NCBI GenBank assembly: GCA_902760345.1
Contig: CACWFY010000014.1
Span: forward strand, 1 to 64,000
DNA length: 64,000 bases
Source: an uncultured Bacteroidales bacterium
GTDB taxonomy: Bacteria; Bacteroidota; Bacteroidia; Bacteroidales; Bacteroidaceae
Direction of reading: 5' to 3'
In this document: piece after piece, positions 17,929-26,583 of the stretch
How the letters are laid out: every line of letters starts with the position of its first letter
Position numbering within the stretch: the stretch's first letter is position 1
Program-made: the position numbers and the translations under genes
The notes under the pieces: model-generated
The model's database searches: none
Seen by the model: the letters and a program-made list of their open reading frames with translations, nothing else
Told to the model about the DNA's origin: nothing

Positions 17929-17936
17929 TATCTTTG
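17929..17936 (+). promoter_or_regulatory. -7 box of uxaB
   Basis: TATCTTTG, 38 bases before the uxaB ATG, with no TTTG at the -33 position. A missing -33 box is consistent with activator or repressor control. Confidence 0.6.
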
Positions 17937-17973
17937 CAGCATAAAAAAACGAAACTATTAAAACATACTTTTT

Positions 17974-19413
17974 ATGAAACCGTTAAACAAACACTTTGCT
18001 CCGAAGAGCGTGATGCCTGAAAAGGTGATTCAGTTTGGTGAGGGAAACTTCCTTCGTGCATTCGTTGATTGGATTATCTGGAACATGGACCAGAAGACCA
18101 ACTTCAACGGTTCTGTTGTTGTCGTACAGCCCATCGACCGCGGCATGGTCGACTGGTTGAACGGTCAGGACTGTCTGTATCACGTCAACCTGCAGGGTCG
18201 TGAGAACGGCAAGCCCGTCAACACCCTCGAGCGTATCGACGTCATCAGCCGCGCATTGAACCCCTACTCTCAGAACGACGCCTTCATGGCACTGGCCGAC
18301 CAGCCCGAGATTCGTTTTGTCATCTCGAACACCACCGAGGCCGGTATTGCCTTCGACCCCGCTTGCAAGCTGGACGACAAACCCGCCAGCAGCTATCCTG
18401 GTAAGCTGGTTCAGTTGCTGTATCGCCGCTGGCAGACCTTCAACGGTGATCCCACGAAGGGTCTTATCATCTTCCCCTGCGAACTCATCTTCCTCAACGG
18501 CCACGTGCTGAAGGATTGCATCAACAAGTATATCGAACTGTGGCAGCTGCCTGCTGACTTCAAGAAGTGGTTCGACGAGTCGTGCGGCGTTTACGCTACC
18601 CTTGTAGACCGTATCGTTCCGGGCTTCCCCCGCAAGGAGATTGCCGAGATTCAGGAGAAAGTCGGCTATCGCGACAACCTCGTCGTACAGGCCGAGAACT
18701 TCCACCTCTGGGTTATCGAGGCTCCGAAGGAAGTCGCTCAGGAGTTCCCCGCCGACAAGGCCGGACTGCACGTGCTGTTCGTACCCTCTGAGGAGCCCTA
18801 CCACAAGCGTAAGGTTACTCTGCTCAACGGCCCGCACACCGTGCTTTCGCCCGTTGCCTTCCTCAGCGGTGTCAACATTGTTCGTGACGCCTGCAACCAC
18901 GAAGTCATCTCGAAGTACATCCACAAGGTACAGTTCGACGAGCTCATGCAGACTCTCGACCTGCCGATGGACGAACTCGAGAAGTTTGCCGGTGACGTGC
19001 TGGAGCGCTTCGACAACCCCTTCGTCGACCATCAGGTGACGAGCATCATGCTCAACTCGTTCCCCAAGTTCCAGGCTCGCGACCTGCCCGGCGTGAAGAC
19101 CTACCTCGAGCGCAAGGGCGAACTGCCCAAGGGTCTCGTCTTCGGTCTTGCTGCCATCATCACCTACTACAAGGGTGGCAAGCGTGCTGACGGTGTGGAA
19201 ATCATCCCCAACGACGACGAGAAGATCATGGGTCTGCTCAAGGAGCTGTGGGCTACTGGCGACACGCAGAAGGTGGCAGACGGTGTACTCGGCGCCGAGT
19301 TTATCTGGGCCGAAGACCTCAATAAGATTCAGGGCTTAAACGCTATGATCAAGCAGTTCCTCGACCTCATCCAAGAGAAGGGCATGCTCGAAGCTGTTAA
19401 GACTATCTTGTAA
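17974..19413 (+). CDS. uxaB: Tagaturonate reductase (altronate oxidoreductase)
   Basis: A 479-residue member of the polyol/mannitol dehydrogenase family that interconverts D-tagaturonate and D-altronate with NAD(H), a step in galacturonate (pectin) breakdown. The Rossmann start is VIQFGEGNFLRAFVDWIIWNM. FVISNTTEAGIAFD, FPCELIFLNG and the helical C-terminal domain with NGPHTVLSP (catalytic region HTVLSP) match UxaB. It stands alone with its own promoter, candidate operator and terminator. uxaA, uxaC and an exuT transporter are not in the window, so the pathway must be completed elsewhere. Codon use is strongly biased to C-ending codons, suggesting high expression. Confidence 0.92.
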   Translation: MKPLNKHFAPKSVMPEKVIQFGEGNFLRAFVDWIIWNMDQKTNFNGSVVVVQPIDRGMVDWLNGQDCLYHVNLQGRENGKPVNTLERIDVISRALNPYSQNDAFMALADQPEIRFVISNTTEAGIAFDPACKLDDKPASSYPGKLVQLLYRRWQTFNGDPTKGLIIFPCELIFLNGHVLKDCINKYIELWQLPADFKKWFDESCGVYATLVDRIVPGFPRKEIAEIQEKVGYRDNLVVQAENFHLWVIEAPKEVAQEFPADKAGLHVLFVPSEEPYHKRKVTLLNGPHTVLSPVAFLSGVNIVRDACNHEVISKYIHKVQFDELMQTLDLPMDELEKFAGDVLERFDNPFVDHQVTSIMLNSFPKFQARDLPGVKTYLERKGELPKGLVFGLAAIITYYKGGKRADGVEIIPNDDEKIMGLLKELWATGDTQKVADGVLGAEFIWAEDLNKIQGLNAMIKQFLDLIQEKGMLEAVKTIL

Positions 19414-19434
19414 GACAATACTCCCTTTTACCAT

Positions 19435-19477
19435 AAATATCGGCACATCCTAAGTGGGTGCGCCGATATTTTTTTTA
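19435..19477 (+). terminator. Terminator of uxaB
   Basis: AAATATCGGC pairs with GCCGATATTT, followed by eight T residues. It lies 21 nt after the uxaB stop and before the convergent M23 gene. Confidence 0.85.
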
Positions 19478-19494
19478 TGATAAATTGTATGTTA

Positions 19495-20688
19495 TTAGTA
19501 TTTAGGCATACGTGTTAGAATGCTATCAGATTTAAGCGGCCATAGACACTGTAACCAGAGCTGATAGTCATTGAGCAGGTTATTACGTGCTACGGGATGT
19601 TGTTTTACTCGTGGGTCGTGAACACCACGAACAATAAAGTTGTAGCGTGCCTCGTTTCCCTGATAATCGGTCAGTATGTAGGTCAGGCGGTAGGGTCGTT
19701 CCTCATTAAAACAAACAATGCCACGATTGAAATCGGTATGTAGAACTGGCAGTCGCATACCAGGTTCACGATACGACTTCATATACCAGATACGGGTGCG
19801 CCGCCAATGCTCATAGTCGCCCCAGAGGTTTACTTCCAGCTGACAGCTGACGGGAATGCTATCGACATCGGCTCGGAACACTTCGTGGCCATCGACCAGC
19901 AGGCGCGTTAGTCGGATGCCGTAGTGGTTGTAGGTCTGCTGGCTATAGTCGTCTGCCCACAGGGCAAAGCCTACCCTGCCCCATGCGGTAAACTCACGAG
20001 ACAGTGTCCACTCGGTGCGCTGTTTTTTTGTATCTGGCTGTCCAAAACCAAAGGTCTGCTTGCTACTGCCGCCATTAAACACGCCCTCACCCGCGACGGG
20101 AATAGCCATGAATGAGTGGGCTTGCGGCGCTACAGTGTCGACAATGAAGCGTGCCAGTTTCTGCATCGGGTCGCGCAACACCCACGTGCGAGTATCATGC
20201 AGTTCAAGGTGCAGATGAGGTCCTGTTGAGTGTCCTGTATTACCGCTCCAGGCAATGCGTCGTCCAGCCTTAACGGGAAATCGGTCGGGTGGAAAGCGCA
20301 GGTCAATAGTGTCTCGATGGTTCAGCTGAAGGGCATCCTCATACTCGTCGTCAAAAGCTTTCAGATGGCAGTAGACGCTAGTCTTACCATCGGGATGGTC
20401 AACATAGATGGCATTACCAAAACCATATTTATTAACAGTAACACGGCTGACGAAACCATCTGCAATAGAAAATATCTCCTTTCCTTCCTGATTGTCAGTC
20501 TTGATGTCGATACCACCGTGGAAATGAAACGGACGCGGTTCACCAAAATTGCCAGCCAATACAATGTCGTAGTTGACGGGACTCTGATATGGTGTTGGGT
20601 GATAGATGTTAGATGTTGGTTCTTCGCCACACGACATCAACACCCAACAGCCAACACCTATCACCCAACACCTAACCCCCATCAGCAT
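19495..20688 (-). CDS. M23-family metallopeptidase lipoprotein
   Basis: A 397-residue (or 395 from the second Met) predicted lipoprotein with a LytM/M23 peptidase domain. Zinc ligands are visible as HGGID (about residue 58), HLHLE (about 161) and VYCHLKAF. The rest is a C-terminal beta-rich domain of unknown function. M23 proteins cut peptidoglycan cross-links or activate amidases. The signal peptide (residues 1-19) ends in VLMSC, a possible lipobox, and is encoded by seven 7-bp units; a second array encodes residues 24-32. The two arrays are inverted relative to each other. The start overlaps the nadC stop by 7 bp, or as TGATG if the second ATG is used, so translation is probably coupled. 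Confidence 0.85.
   Translation of the reverse strand: MLMGVRCWVIGVGCWVLMSCGEEPTSNIYHPTPYQSPVNYDIVLAGNFGEPRPFHFHGGIDIKTDNQEGKEIFSIADGFVSRVTVNKYGFGNAIYVDHPDGKTSVYCHLKAFDDEYEDALQLNHRDTIDLRFPPDRFPVKAGRRIAWSGNTGHSTGPHLHLELHDTRTWVLRDPMQKLARFIVDTVAPQAHSFMAIPVAGEGVFNGGSSKQTFGFGQPDTKKQRTEWTLSREFTAWGRVGFALWADDYSQQTYNHYGIRLTRLLVDGHEVFRADVDSIPVSCQLEVNLWGDYEHWRRTRIWYMKSYREPGMRLPVLHTDFNRGIVCFNEERPYRLTYILTDYQGNEARYNFIVRGVHDPRVKQHPVARNNLLNDYQLWLQCLWPLKSDSILTRMPKY
20595..20619. repeat. 7-bp array, downstream arm in M23 gene
   Basis: TTGGGTG, ATAGATG, TTAGATG, TTGG on the plus strand. It is the inverted partner of the array at 20638-20686 and resembles the array in the RlmI-like gene at 46554. Confidence 0.75.
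20638..20686. repeat. 7-bp array encoding the M23 signal peptide (7 units)
   Basis: Seven perfect-length units on the plus strand: CAACACC, CAACAGC, CAACACC, TATCACC, CAACACC, TAACCCC, CATCAGC. The last contains the nadC stop codon. On the coding strand they specify almost the whole leader peptide. Confidence 0.85.
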
Positions 20689-21569
20689 GCCTTAAACGAC
20701 ATATCAAGCCCCTTCACCGAGTGCGTCAGCGCACCTACTGAGATGAAGTCGACACCCTGCTCGGCATAGTCACGAATGGTGTCGAACGTAATGCCTCCTG
20801 AGGACTCCGTCTCGTAGCGTCCGGCAATGATATCAACGGCCTTCTTGGTGTCGACCACCGAGAAGTTGTCGAGCATGATGCGGTCGATGCCACCATGATT
20901 AAGTACCTGCTGCAACTCGTCGAATGAGCGCACCTCAATCTCAATCTTCAGATCGAGGCCTTTCTCCTTCAGATACTGATGACAGCGGTCAATGGCATTA
21001 ACAATACCGCCAGCAAAGTCGACGTGGTTGTCTTTCAGCAGAATCATGTCGAACAGTCCAATGCGGTGGTTACAGCCTCCGCCAATCTTTACGGCCTGCT
21101 TCTCCAGCATACGCATACCCGGAGTGGTCTTGCGGGTGTCCAGCACACGCGTCTTGGTACCCTTCAAGTGCTGTACATACTTATCGGTCATCGTGGCTAT
21201 ACCACTCATGCGCTGCATGATGTTCAGCATCAGACGCTCGGTCTGCAACAGCGAACGTGTCTTACCTGTCACAATCATGGCAATGTCGCCTTTCTTCACA
21301 CGCGCACCATCCTGCATCAGTACCTCAACCTGCATCTCGGGGTCGAAGCGGTGAAACACCTCTTTGGCGACTTCTATACCTGCTAAGATACCATCCTCCT
21401 TGATGAGCAGATGCGACTTACCCATGGCTTCCGCGGGTATGCAACACAGCGTGGTGTGATCACCATCGCCGATATCCTCAGCAAACGACAGGTCGATTAG
21501 TCTGTCGACGAGTTCTTTAACGTCCATGTCGTAGTTTGGCCTATAGAAATCAATACTTAACATAAGCAA
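20682..21569 (-). CDS. nadC: Nicotinate-nucleotide pyrophosphorylase (quinolinate phosphoribosyltransferase)
   Basis: A 295-residue cytosolic enzyme converting quinolinate and PRPP to nicotinate mononucleotide in NAD synthesis. Typical features are EDIGDGDHTT at the N-terminal side, RLMLNIMQRMSGIAT, TRKTTPGMR, AVKIGGGCNHRIGLFDMILLKDNH and EIEVRSFDEL near the C-terminal half. The likely start could be a few codons later (MDVKELVDRL), giving the usual length of about 280. It overlaps the M23 gene at its stop codon. cstA lies upstream on the same strand, 17 nt away, so all three may be cotranscribed. Confidence 0.95.
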   Translation of the reverse strand: MLMLSIDFYRPNYDMDVKELVDRLIDLSFAEDIGDGDHTTLCCIPAEAMGKSHLLIKEDGILAGIEVAKEVFHRFDPEMQVEVLMQDGARVKKGDIAMIVTGKTRSLLQTERLMLNIMQRMSGIATMTDKYVQHLKGTKTRVLDTRKTTPGMRMLEKQAVKIGGGCNHRIGLFDMILLKDNHVDFAGGIVNAIDRCHQYLKEKGLDLKIEIEVRSFDELQQVLNHGGIDRIMLDNFSVVDTKKAVDIIAGRYETESSGGITFDTIRDYAEQGVDFISVGALTHSVKGLDMSFKAC

Positions 21570-21586
21570 TTATTTTGTTTTGATTA

Positions 21587-23023
21587 TTATTCCTGAACTT
21601 TCTTATCACGGTTCTTCCATGTAAAGAACCACGCCACGGCAATGATGAATGCAGCACCGCCTACACCATAGCCGACCATCATGTCGAAGCCAAAAGCATT
21701 TTTCGACACCATTAGGAATGACGAACAGACCACCGTCATAAACAGCGACGGCAGAAAGGTTACCCAGTAGGGTTTATGCTGGCGAACCAAATAGACCGTG
21801 ATGGCCCAAAGCGTAAAGACGGCCAGCGTCTGGTTAGCCCATCCAAAGTAGCTCCAAATGACGTTGAAGCCATCGGGATTCGAGATGTTATAGAACAGCA
21901 GCAGCATGGTGGCACCAAACAGCGGGATACAGATCCAGATGCGCTTGATGATGGTCTTCTGCTCCAAATGGATGAATTCTGCGATAATCAGTCGGGCAGA
22001 ACGCAGGGCCGTGTCACCACTGGTAATCGGTGCAGCCACAACACCCAGCAAGGCCAGAAGTCCGCCAAACGTGCCCAGCCAACCCTCGCTGACTGCCGTC
22101 ACCACCTCGGGAGCCTGTAGCGTAAGCGGCTGACCTAACTCCTGGGCGGCACCGCCATAGAAGAAATACATCGACACCGTAGCCCAGATGAGTGCCACAA
22201 GACCTTCGGTAATCATAGCGCCATAGAACATGGGGCGTCCCATCTTCTCGTCCTTCACGCAACGGGCCATCAGAGGGGTCTGCGTAGCGTGGAAGCCGCT
22301 GATAGCGCCACAGGCGATGGTAATGAACAGAGCGGGGAAGATAGGCGTAGTGAATCCTTCGCCACTAATACCTTCATACAATTCGGGCAGCTCAGGCCAC
22401 TTGATGAAGAGCACAGCCATCAGCGCCACAGCCATAAACAGCATGGAGATGGCAAACAGCGGATAGACTTTACCGATAATCTTGTCGATAGGCAACATCG
22501 TAGCAATGATGTAGTAGACGAAGATGATGCCGCACCAGATATAGACCCACAACAGGTCGTCGCTGCACATCTTGCCTAGAATGAGCGCAGGACTATAGAC
22601 AAACACGGCACCCACCATCATCAGCAGGAATACCGAGAAAACGAGCATTATCTTCTTGGTAGGCTGACCCAGATAGCGGCCAATGAGTTCGGGTTGCCCT
22701 GCACCACCATTGCGCATAGACAGCATGCCTGACAAGTAGTCGTGTACAGCACCGGCAAAGATGCAACCTAAGACAATCCACAGATAAGCAGCAGGCCCAA
22801 ACTTAGCACCCATGATAGCACCAAAGATAGGACCTGTACCAGCAATGTTCAGAAACTGAATCATGAAAATCTTCCAATTGGGAAGTACGATGAAGTCGAC
22901 ACCGTCGGCTTTCTCTACGGCAGGAGTAACACGGTTATCGGGGCCAAATACTTTCTCCACGAAACGACCATAAAGCAGATAACCCGCCACAAGAGCCACC
23001 AGACTCACAAGAAAAGTAATCAT
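21587..23023 (-). CDS. cstA: Carbon starvation protein CstA (peptide/pyruvate transporter family)
   Basis: A 478-residue inner-membrane protein with about 13 hydrophobic segments. It shows the CstA hallmarks GPIFGAIMG, GAVHDYLSGMLSMRNGG, TQTPLMARC and ITSGDTALRSARL. It is the short form common in Bacteroidetes; enterobacterial CstA is about 700 residues. CstA proteins take up peptides or pyruvate under carbon limitation. The -7 box is 31 nt upstream and divergent from the GH10-like gene, and a 7-bp array fills the space between the two promoters. Confidence 0.92.
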   Translation of the reverse strand: MITFLVSLVALVAGYLLYGRFVEKVFGPDNRVTPAVEKADGVDFIVLPNWKIFMIQFLNIAGTGPIFGAIMGAKFGPAAYLWIVLGCIFAGAVHDYLSGMLSMRNGGAGQPELIGRYLGQPTKKIMLVFSVFLLMMVGAVFVYSPALILGKMCSDDLLWVYIWCGIIFVYYIIATMLPIDKIIGKVYPLFAISMLFMAVALMAVLFIKWPELPELYEGISGEGFTTPIFPALFITIACGAISGFHATQTPLMARCVKDEKMGRPMFYGAMITEGLVALIWATVSMYFFYGGAAQELGQPLTLQAPEVVTAVSEGWLGTFGGLLALLGVVAAPITSGDTALRSARLIIAEFIHLEQKTIIKRIWICIPLFGATMLLLFYNISNPDGFNVIWSYFGWANQTLAVFTLWAITVYLVRQHKPYWVTFLPSLFMTVVCSSFLMVSKNAFGFDMMVGYGVGGAAFIIAVAWFFTWKNRDKKVQE

Positions 23024-23053
23024 TTTATTCGATGTATGTTATTATTCTTTGTG

Positions 23054-23061
23054 CAAAGGTA
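23054..23061 (-). promoter_or_regulatory. -7 box of cstA
   Basis: TACCTTTG on the minus strand. The upstream spacer is the AATTATG array. No TTTG -33 box is present at the expected distance. Confidence 0.65.
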
Positions 23062-23066
23062 CAAAT

Positions 23067-23100
23067 AATTATGAATTATGAATTATGAATTATGAATTAT
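23067..23100. repeat. Perfect AATTATG heptamer array between divergent promoters
   Basis: Four exact AATTATG units (23067-23094) and a fifth partial one. The array occupies nearly all of the 43 bp between the cstA and GH10-like -7 boxes. It is the least degenerate array in the window. Confidence 0.9.
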
Positions 23101-23104
23101 TTTG

Positions 23105-23112
23105 TACCTTTG
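23105..23112 (+). promoter_or_regulatory. -7 box of the GH10-like gene
   Basis: TACCTTTG, followed immediately by CATG. The ATG at 23114 is too close to the expected transcription start to be used, which favours the GTG at 23135. Confidence 0.65.
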
Positions 23113-23134
23113 CATGCAAAAATTGACGCATAAC

Positions 23135-24772
23135 GTGAAACGACATATACTTTCCCTCCTTATTCTTTGCTCGTTGACCACACTCGCACAACCCAAATAC
23201 GAGGTAAGAGCAGTGTGGCTGACCACTATCGGTGGTATCGATTGGCCCTCGAGATATGCCCACGACGGCATGGGCATAGAACGGCAGAAGCAAGAGCTGA
23301 CCAACATGCTCGACCGCCTGCAGGCCATCAACATCAACACGGTACTGTTGCAGACGCGCGTGCGTGCTACGACCATCTATCCGTCTGACTTGGAACCGTG
23401 GGACGGATGTCTGTCTGGGCGCCCTGGACAGTCGCCGGGATACGATGCCTTGCAGTTTGCCATCGACGAGTGTCACCGCCGCGGAATGGAGCTACACGCG
23501 TGGATTGTCACCATCCCCATCGGCAAGTGGAACAGCTATGGCTGTCAGCAGTTGCGACGTCGCTATCCATCGTTGGTGAAACGCATAGGCGAAGAGGGCT
23601 ATATGAATCCCGAAAGCTATCAGACGGCCGACTATCTGGCACGCATTTGCGCAGAGGTGACAAGTCGCTACGACGTGGATGGCATTCATCTGGACTATAT
23701 CCGCTATCCAGAGACGTGGCGCGGTAGCAAACGTTCCGACAACATTACGCATATCGTTGAAACAGTAAGCCACGAGGTTAAACGACTCAAACCGTGGATA
23801 AAGATGAGTTGTTCACCGATAGGCAAGTACGACGACCTGAGCCGCTACAGTTCGCGGGGATGGAACGCACGTCGCCAAGTGGCGCAAGATGCACAAGGCT
23901 GGCTACGCGAGGGGTTGATGGATCAGCTGTATCCGATGATGTATTTTCAAGGCAACAACTTCTATCCGTTTGCCATCGACTGGCAGGAGCAGAGCAGCGG
24001 GCGCATGGTCATATCGGGCTTGGGCACATATATGCTGCATCCGCGTGAGCGCAACTGGCCGTTGGCAGAGGTACAGCGACAACTGAACGTCACGCGTCAG
24101 ATAGGAGTGGGACATTGTCACTTCCGCGCCAAATTTCTATTAGACAATGTGAAGGGGATCTATGACTATATGACGCTGTTTGACCGCCATCCGTCGCTGA
24201 TCCCGCCAATGACGTGGGCACAGAGCATAGCACCTGACGCACCTACTACGCTATCGGTAGAACGGACAGCCAAGAGTGACCAACTCGCGTGGAGCGGAGC
24301 CAACGACCGCAGCGACGGTCCCTATCTGCTGTATAACGTCTACGCCTCGACAGAAACGCCTGTCGATATCAGCAATGCCGAGAATCTAATAGCTACGAGA
24401 TGCGCGTTCAACCATCTGTCCATCCATCGGCAGGCTGGTCGTCCCCCACTCTATTATGCTGTTACGGCGATGGACCGCTATGGTAACGAGAGTATGCCCG
24501 TCAGAGAAGTATCCGACAAACCTGTAATGGCTGTCGTTCCGATGTTGCTGATACAGAACAACGGTGAGACGTTGAACGTACCAGACAGCCACCAGTTGGA
24601 CGCGCGTCTGCTGACCATCAGCGACATGCAGGGTCGCGTGGTGCATACGCTAGTCAACCAACCCATCATTCACATCAGCAGTCTGCCGGAAGGTATGTAC
24701 CAGCTACGGGCAATGTATAAGAAAGGAAAGACGCATCGGCTGGGCTGTTTCATCATCAAGAGGAAACAGTAG
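23135..24772 (+). CDS. Secreted family-10-like glycosyl hydrolase (GHL10/DUF187)
   Basis: A 545-residue exported protein from the GTG at 23135, with a clear signal peptide (KRHILSLLILCSLTTLAQ). The catalytic-type barrel spans about residues 22-330: EVRAVWLTTIGGIDWP, TVLLQTRVRATTIYPS, GMELHAWIVTIP and VDGIHLDYIRYP are typical of PF02638-like proteins. The natural substrate of this family is uncertain; peptidoglycan and other glycans have been suggested. A fibronectin-like region follows. The last 75 or so residues (LLTISDMQGRVVHTL...SLPEGMYQL...) resemble a type IX secretion C-terminal sorting domain. The frame stays open upstream to ATG 23114, which lies on top of the promoter. Confidence 0.85.
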   Translation: MKRHILSLLILCSLTTLAQPKYEVRAVWLTTIGGIDWPSRYAHDGMGIERQKQELTNMLDRLQAININTVLLQTRVRATTIYPSDLEPWDGCLSGRPGQSPGYDALQFAIDECHRRGMELHAWIVTIPIGKWNSYGCQQLRRRYPSLVKRIGEEGYMNPESYQTADYLARICAEVTSRYDVDGIHLDYIRYPETWRGSKRSDNITHIVETVSHEVKRLKPWIKMSCSPIGKYDDLSRYSSRGWNARRQVAQDAQGWLREGLMDQLYPMMYFQGNNFYPFAIDWQEQSSGRMVISGLGTYMLHPRERNWPLAEVQRQLNVTRQIGVGHCHFRAKFLLDNVKGIYDYMTLFDRHPSLIPPMTWAQSIAPDAPTTLSVERTAKSDQLAWSGANDRSDGPYLLYNVYASTETPVDISNAENLIATRCAFNHLSIHRQAGRPPLYYAVTAMDRYGNESMPVREVSDKPVMAVVPMLLIQNNGETLNVPDSHQLDARLLTISDMQGRVVHTLVNQPIIHISSLPEGMYQLRAMYKKGKTHRLGCFIIKRKQ

Positions 24773-24787
24773 CAATTATTCGTATTT

Positions 24788-26575
24788 TTATTGGCGTGCG
24801 CGCTTGATGATGCTGTAAGCCTGATACAAGCCGAGTTCACCAGCCTTGGAGAGGTCTCGGATGGCCTCTTCCTGTCGCTTGTTGGCTAAGTAAGCCAAGC
24901 CGCGATTGTAATACGCCTCGGCCAAATTGGCATCCAGTTCAATGGCGCGTGTATAGTCTCGGATGGCATGTTCAAAGTCTAGGCATTGCACATAGGCATT
25001 ACCAAGATTATAGTGGAAATAGGCATTCTGAGGTGCCAACGTGACAGCTTCTGTCAGACGGTCGATGAGATTGGCCGTTCGCAGGGGAATGTCGGTACTG
25101 TCGTTCTGCCACTCGCTGACGGCTCGCAGCCAACAGGCAACAACGGGGGCGTCGTGTCCTTCGAGGAAGGCATCGACATCGCTGATGGTGGAGCGGCCTT
25201 TCACGATAAACAGCTGATGGTCAGCTGGCAGCACACGATTCAACGAATCAACCTGACGGTCGTAAGGCACGTAGTTGCTGACGCTTTGCTGCTGACGTTC
25301 GGTAGAAAGGACATACATCGGCAGATAGTCCATACCGACCTTGCGATTCTGTACGCGTCCACGATACTCACTCTGGTATTCGTGCTCCATCTCCTGTTCG
25401 TCAGCAACGGCCAGCTGGTTGTATTTCTCGATATCTTCGTCGCTACGCTTACGCATCTGCTTCTTCGAGAGACGCGGCTGGTGGCCGAAACGCTTGTTGA
25501 TCTGTGCCTTCAGAATGCGGAACTCATCGGTTTCAGCCTGCTTGGTCATACCCAGGCTACGATAGCATTGGGCACGCTGGTGCAGACCCGTCCAGAAGTT
25601 CGGATACTGGTCAATCACCTGCGAATAGTCTCGGATGGCTGCTCGCGGGTTACCAGTCTTCTCCAACAACAGCGCACGATTGTACAATGCCATCAGGTTG
25701 TCGGGTTCCAGCTTCAGCACAAAGTCGAAGTCGGTAATGGCGCGGTTGTCGTCACCCACCTGAGCACGCAGCAGTCCGCGATTGTAGTGACCAAGGAAAT
25801 TGTTAGGCTCATAGTCGAGGGCGAGGTCGTAGTCAGCCATTGCTCCACGCAGGTTGTTCTGGTTGAAACGCGCCAAGGCCCTATTGATGTAGAGTCCGCC
25901 TTGCTTGGGCTGCAGATGAATGGCCTTGTTGAGATAGTTTTCGGCATCTTTCCATTCTTCACGCGACAAGGCTATGCCGCCACGCATCGACCAGGCACCA
26001 GCGTCGTAGGCGTCCAGCGCAAGACTTTTGTCCAACTCCGAAATGGCCTGTGTGGTGTCTTTCTGCAACAAATAGACTTCCGAACGCATCAAGTAGACAC
26101 GGGCATTCTTGCTCCAGCGGGTAGCCATCGTGTCGAGTTCGGCCATCGCCTGGTCGTACGATTTCTCCTGTATGCGACACAGCGTACGGTTGTGCCATAC
26201 GTTCATATTCTCGGGCTCATAGCGCAACACGGTATTGTAGTCGGCAACGGCAGCAGCATAGTCTTTCTGCTGGATGTGACACAAGCCGCGCAGCTCGTAG
26301 ATACCCGTCACAAAGGGATTGCGGCTGATGGCTTCCGAACAGTCGTTCTCAGCACCAGAGAAATCGTCGAGATAGTATTTGGCCACAGCACGATAGTACC
26401 AAGGATCGTAGAGATAGGGCTTGGCGGCAATGGCCTGATTGAAGTACTGGATAGAAAGCACATAGTCCTCGTAATATAGTGCCGAACGACCCGTCGTCAA
26501 CAGGCGGTCGGTATTGAACTGAGCCATACCGACCATCGGAACAAATAACAAAAGGAGGACAATCTTTCTACCCAT
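24788..26575 (-). CDS. Exported tetratricopeptide-repeat protein
   Basis: A 595-residue protein with a signal peptide (KIVLLLLFVPMVGMAQ). About eight TPR units cover residues 25-340, and two to three more fill residues 510-590, for example AYYNRGLAYLANKRQEEAI. Between them lies a charged, repeat-free segment with RKVGMDYLPMYV. TPR arrays are protein-binding scaffolds, and the partner is unknown. It is first on the strand after def, separated by only 8 nt from the def stop, so def-TPR are likely cotranscribed. The gene is convergent with the GH10-like gene, with a gap of 15 nt. Confidence 0.88.
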   Translation of the reverse strand: MGRKIVLLLLFVPMVGMAQFNTDRLLTTGRSALYYEDYVLSIQYFNQAIAAKPYLYDPWYYRAVAKYYLDDFSGAENDCSEAISRNPFVTGIYELRGLCHIQQKDYAAAVADYNTVLRYEPENMNVWHNRTLCRIQEKSYDQAMAELDTMATRWSKNARVYLMRSEVYLLQKDTTQAISELDKSLALDAYDAGAWSMRGGIALSREEWKDAENYLNKAIHLQPKQGGLYINRALARFNQNNLRGAMADYDLALDYEPNNFLGHYNRGLLRAQVGDDNRAITDFDFVLKLEPDNLMALYNRALLLEKTGNPRAAIRDYSQVIDQYPNFWTGLHQRAQCYRSLGMTKQAETDEFRILKAQINKRFGHQPRLSKKQMRKRSDEDIEKYNQLAVADEQEMEHEYQSEYRGRVQNRKVGMDYLPMYVLSTERQQQSVSNYVPYDRQVDSLNRVLPADHQLFIVKGRSTISDVDAFLEGHDAPVVACWLRAVSEWQNDSTDIPLRTANLIDRLTEAVTLAPQNAYFHYNLGNAYVQCLDFEHAIRDYTRAIELDANLAEAYYNRGLAYLANKRQEEAIRDLSKAGELGLYQAYSIIKRARQ

Positions 26576-26583
26576 AAAAATGC

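Noticed and set aside
17983..19032. 349-codon frame on the minus strand within uxaB
   Set aside because: Antisense shadow of uxaB caused by its strong third-position C bias; no promoter or domain.
24986..26479. 497-codon frame on the plus strand
   Set aside because: Antisense to the TPR gene, whose protein is clearly real.
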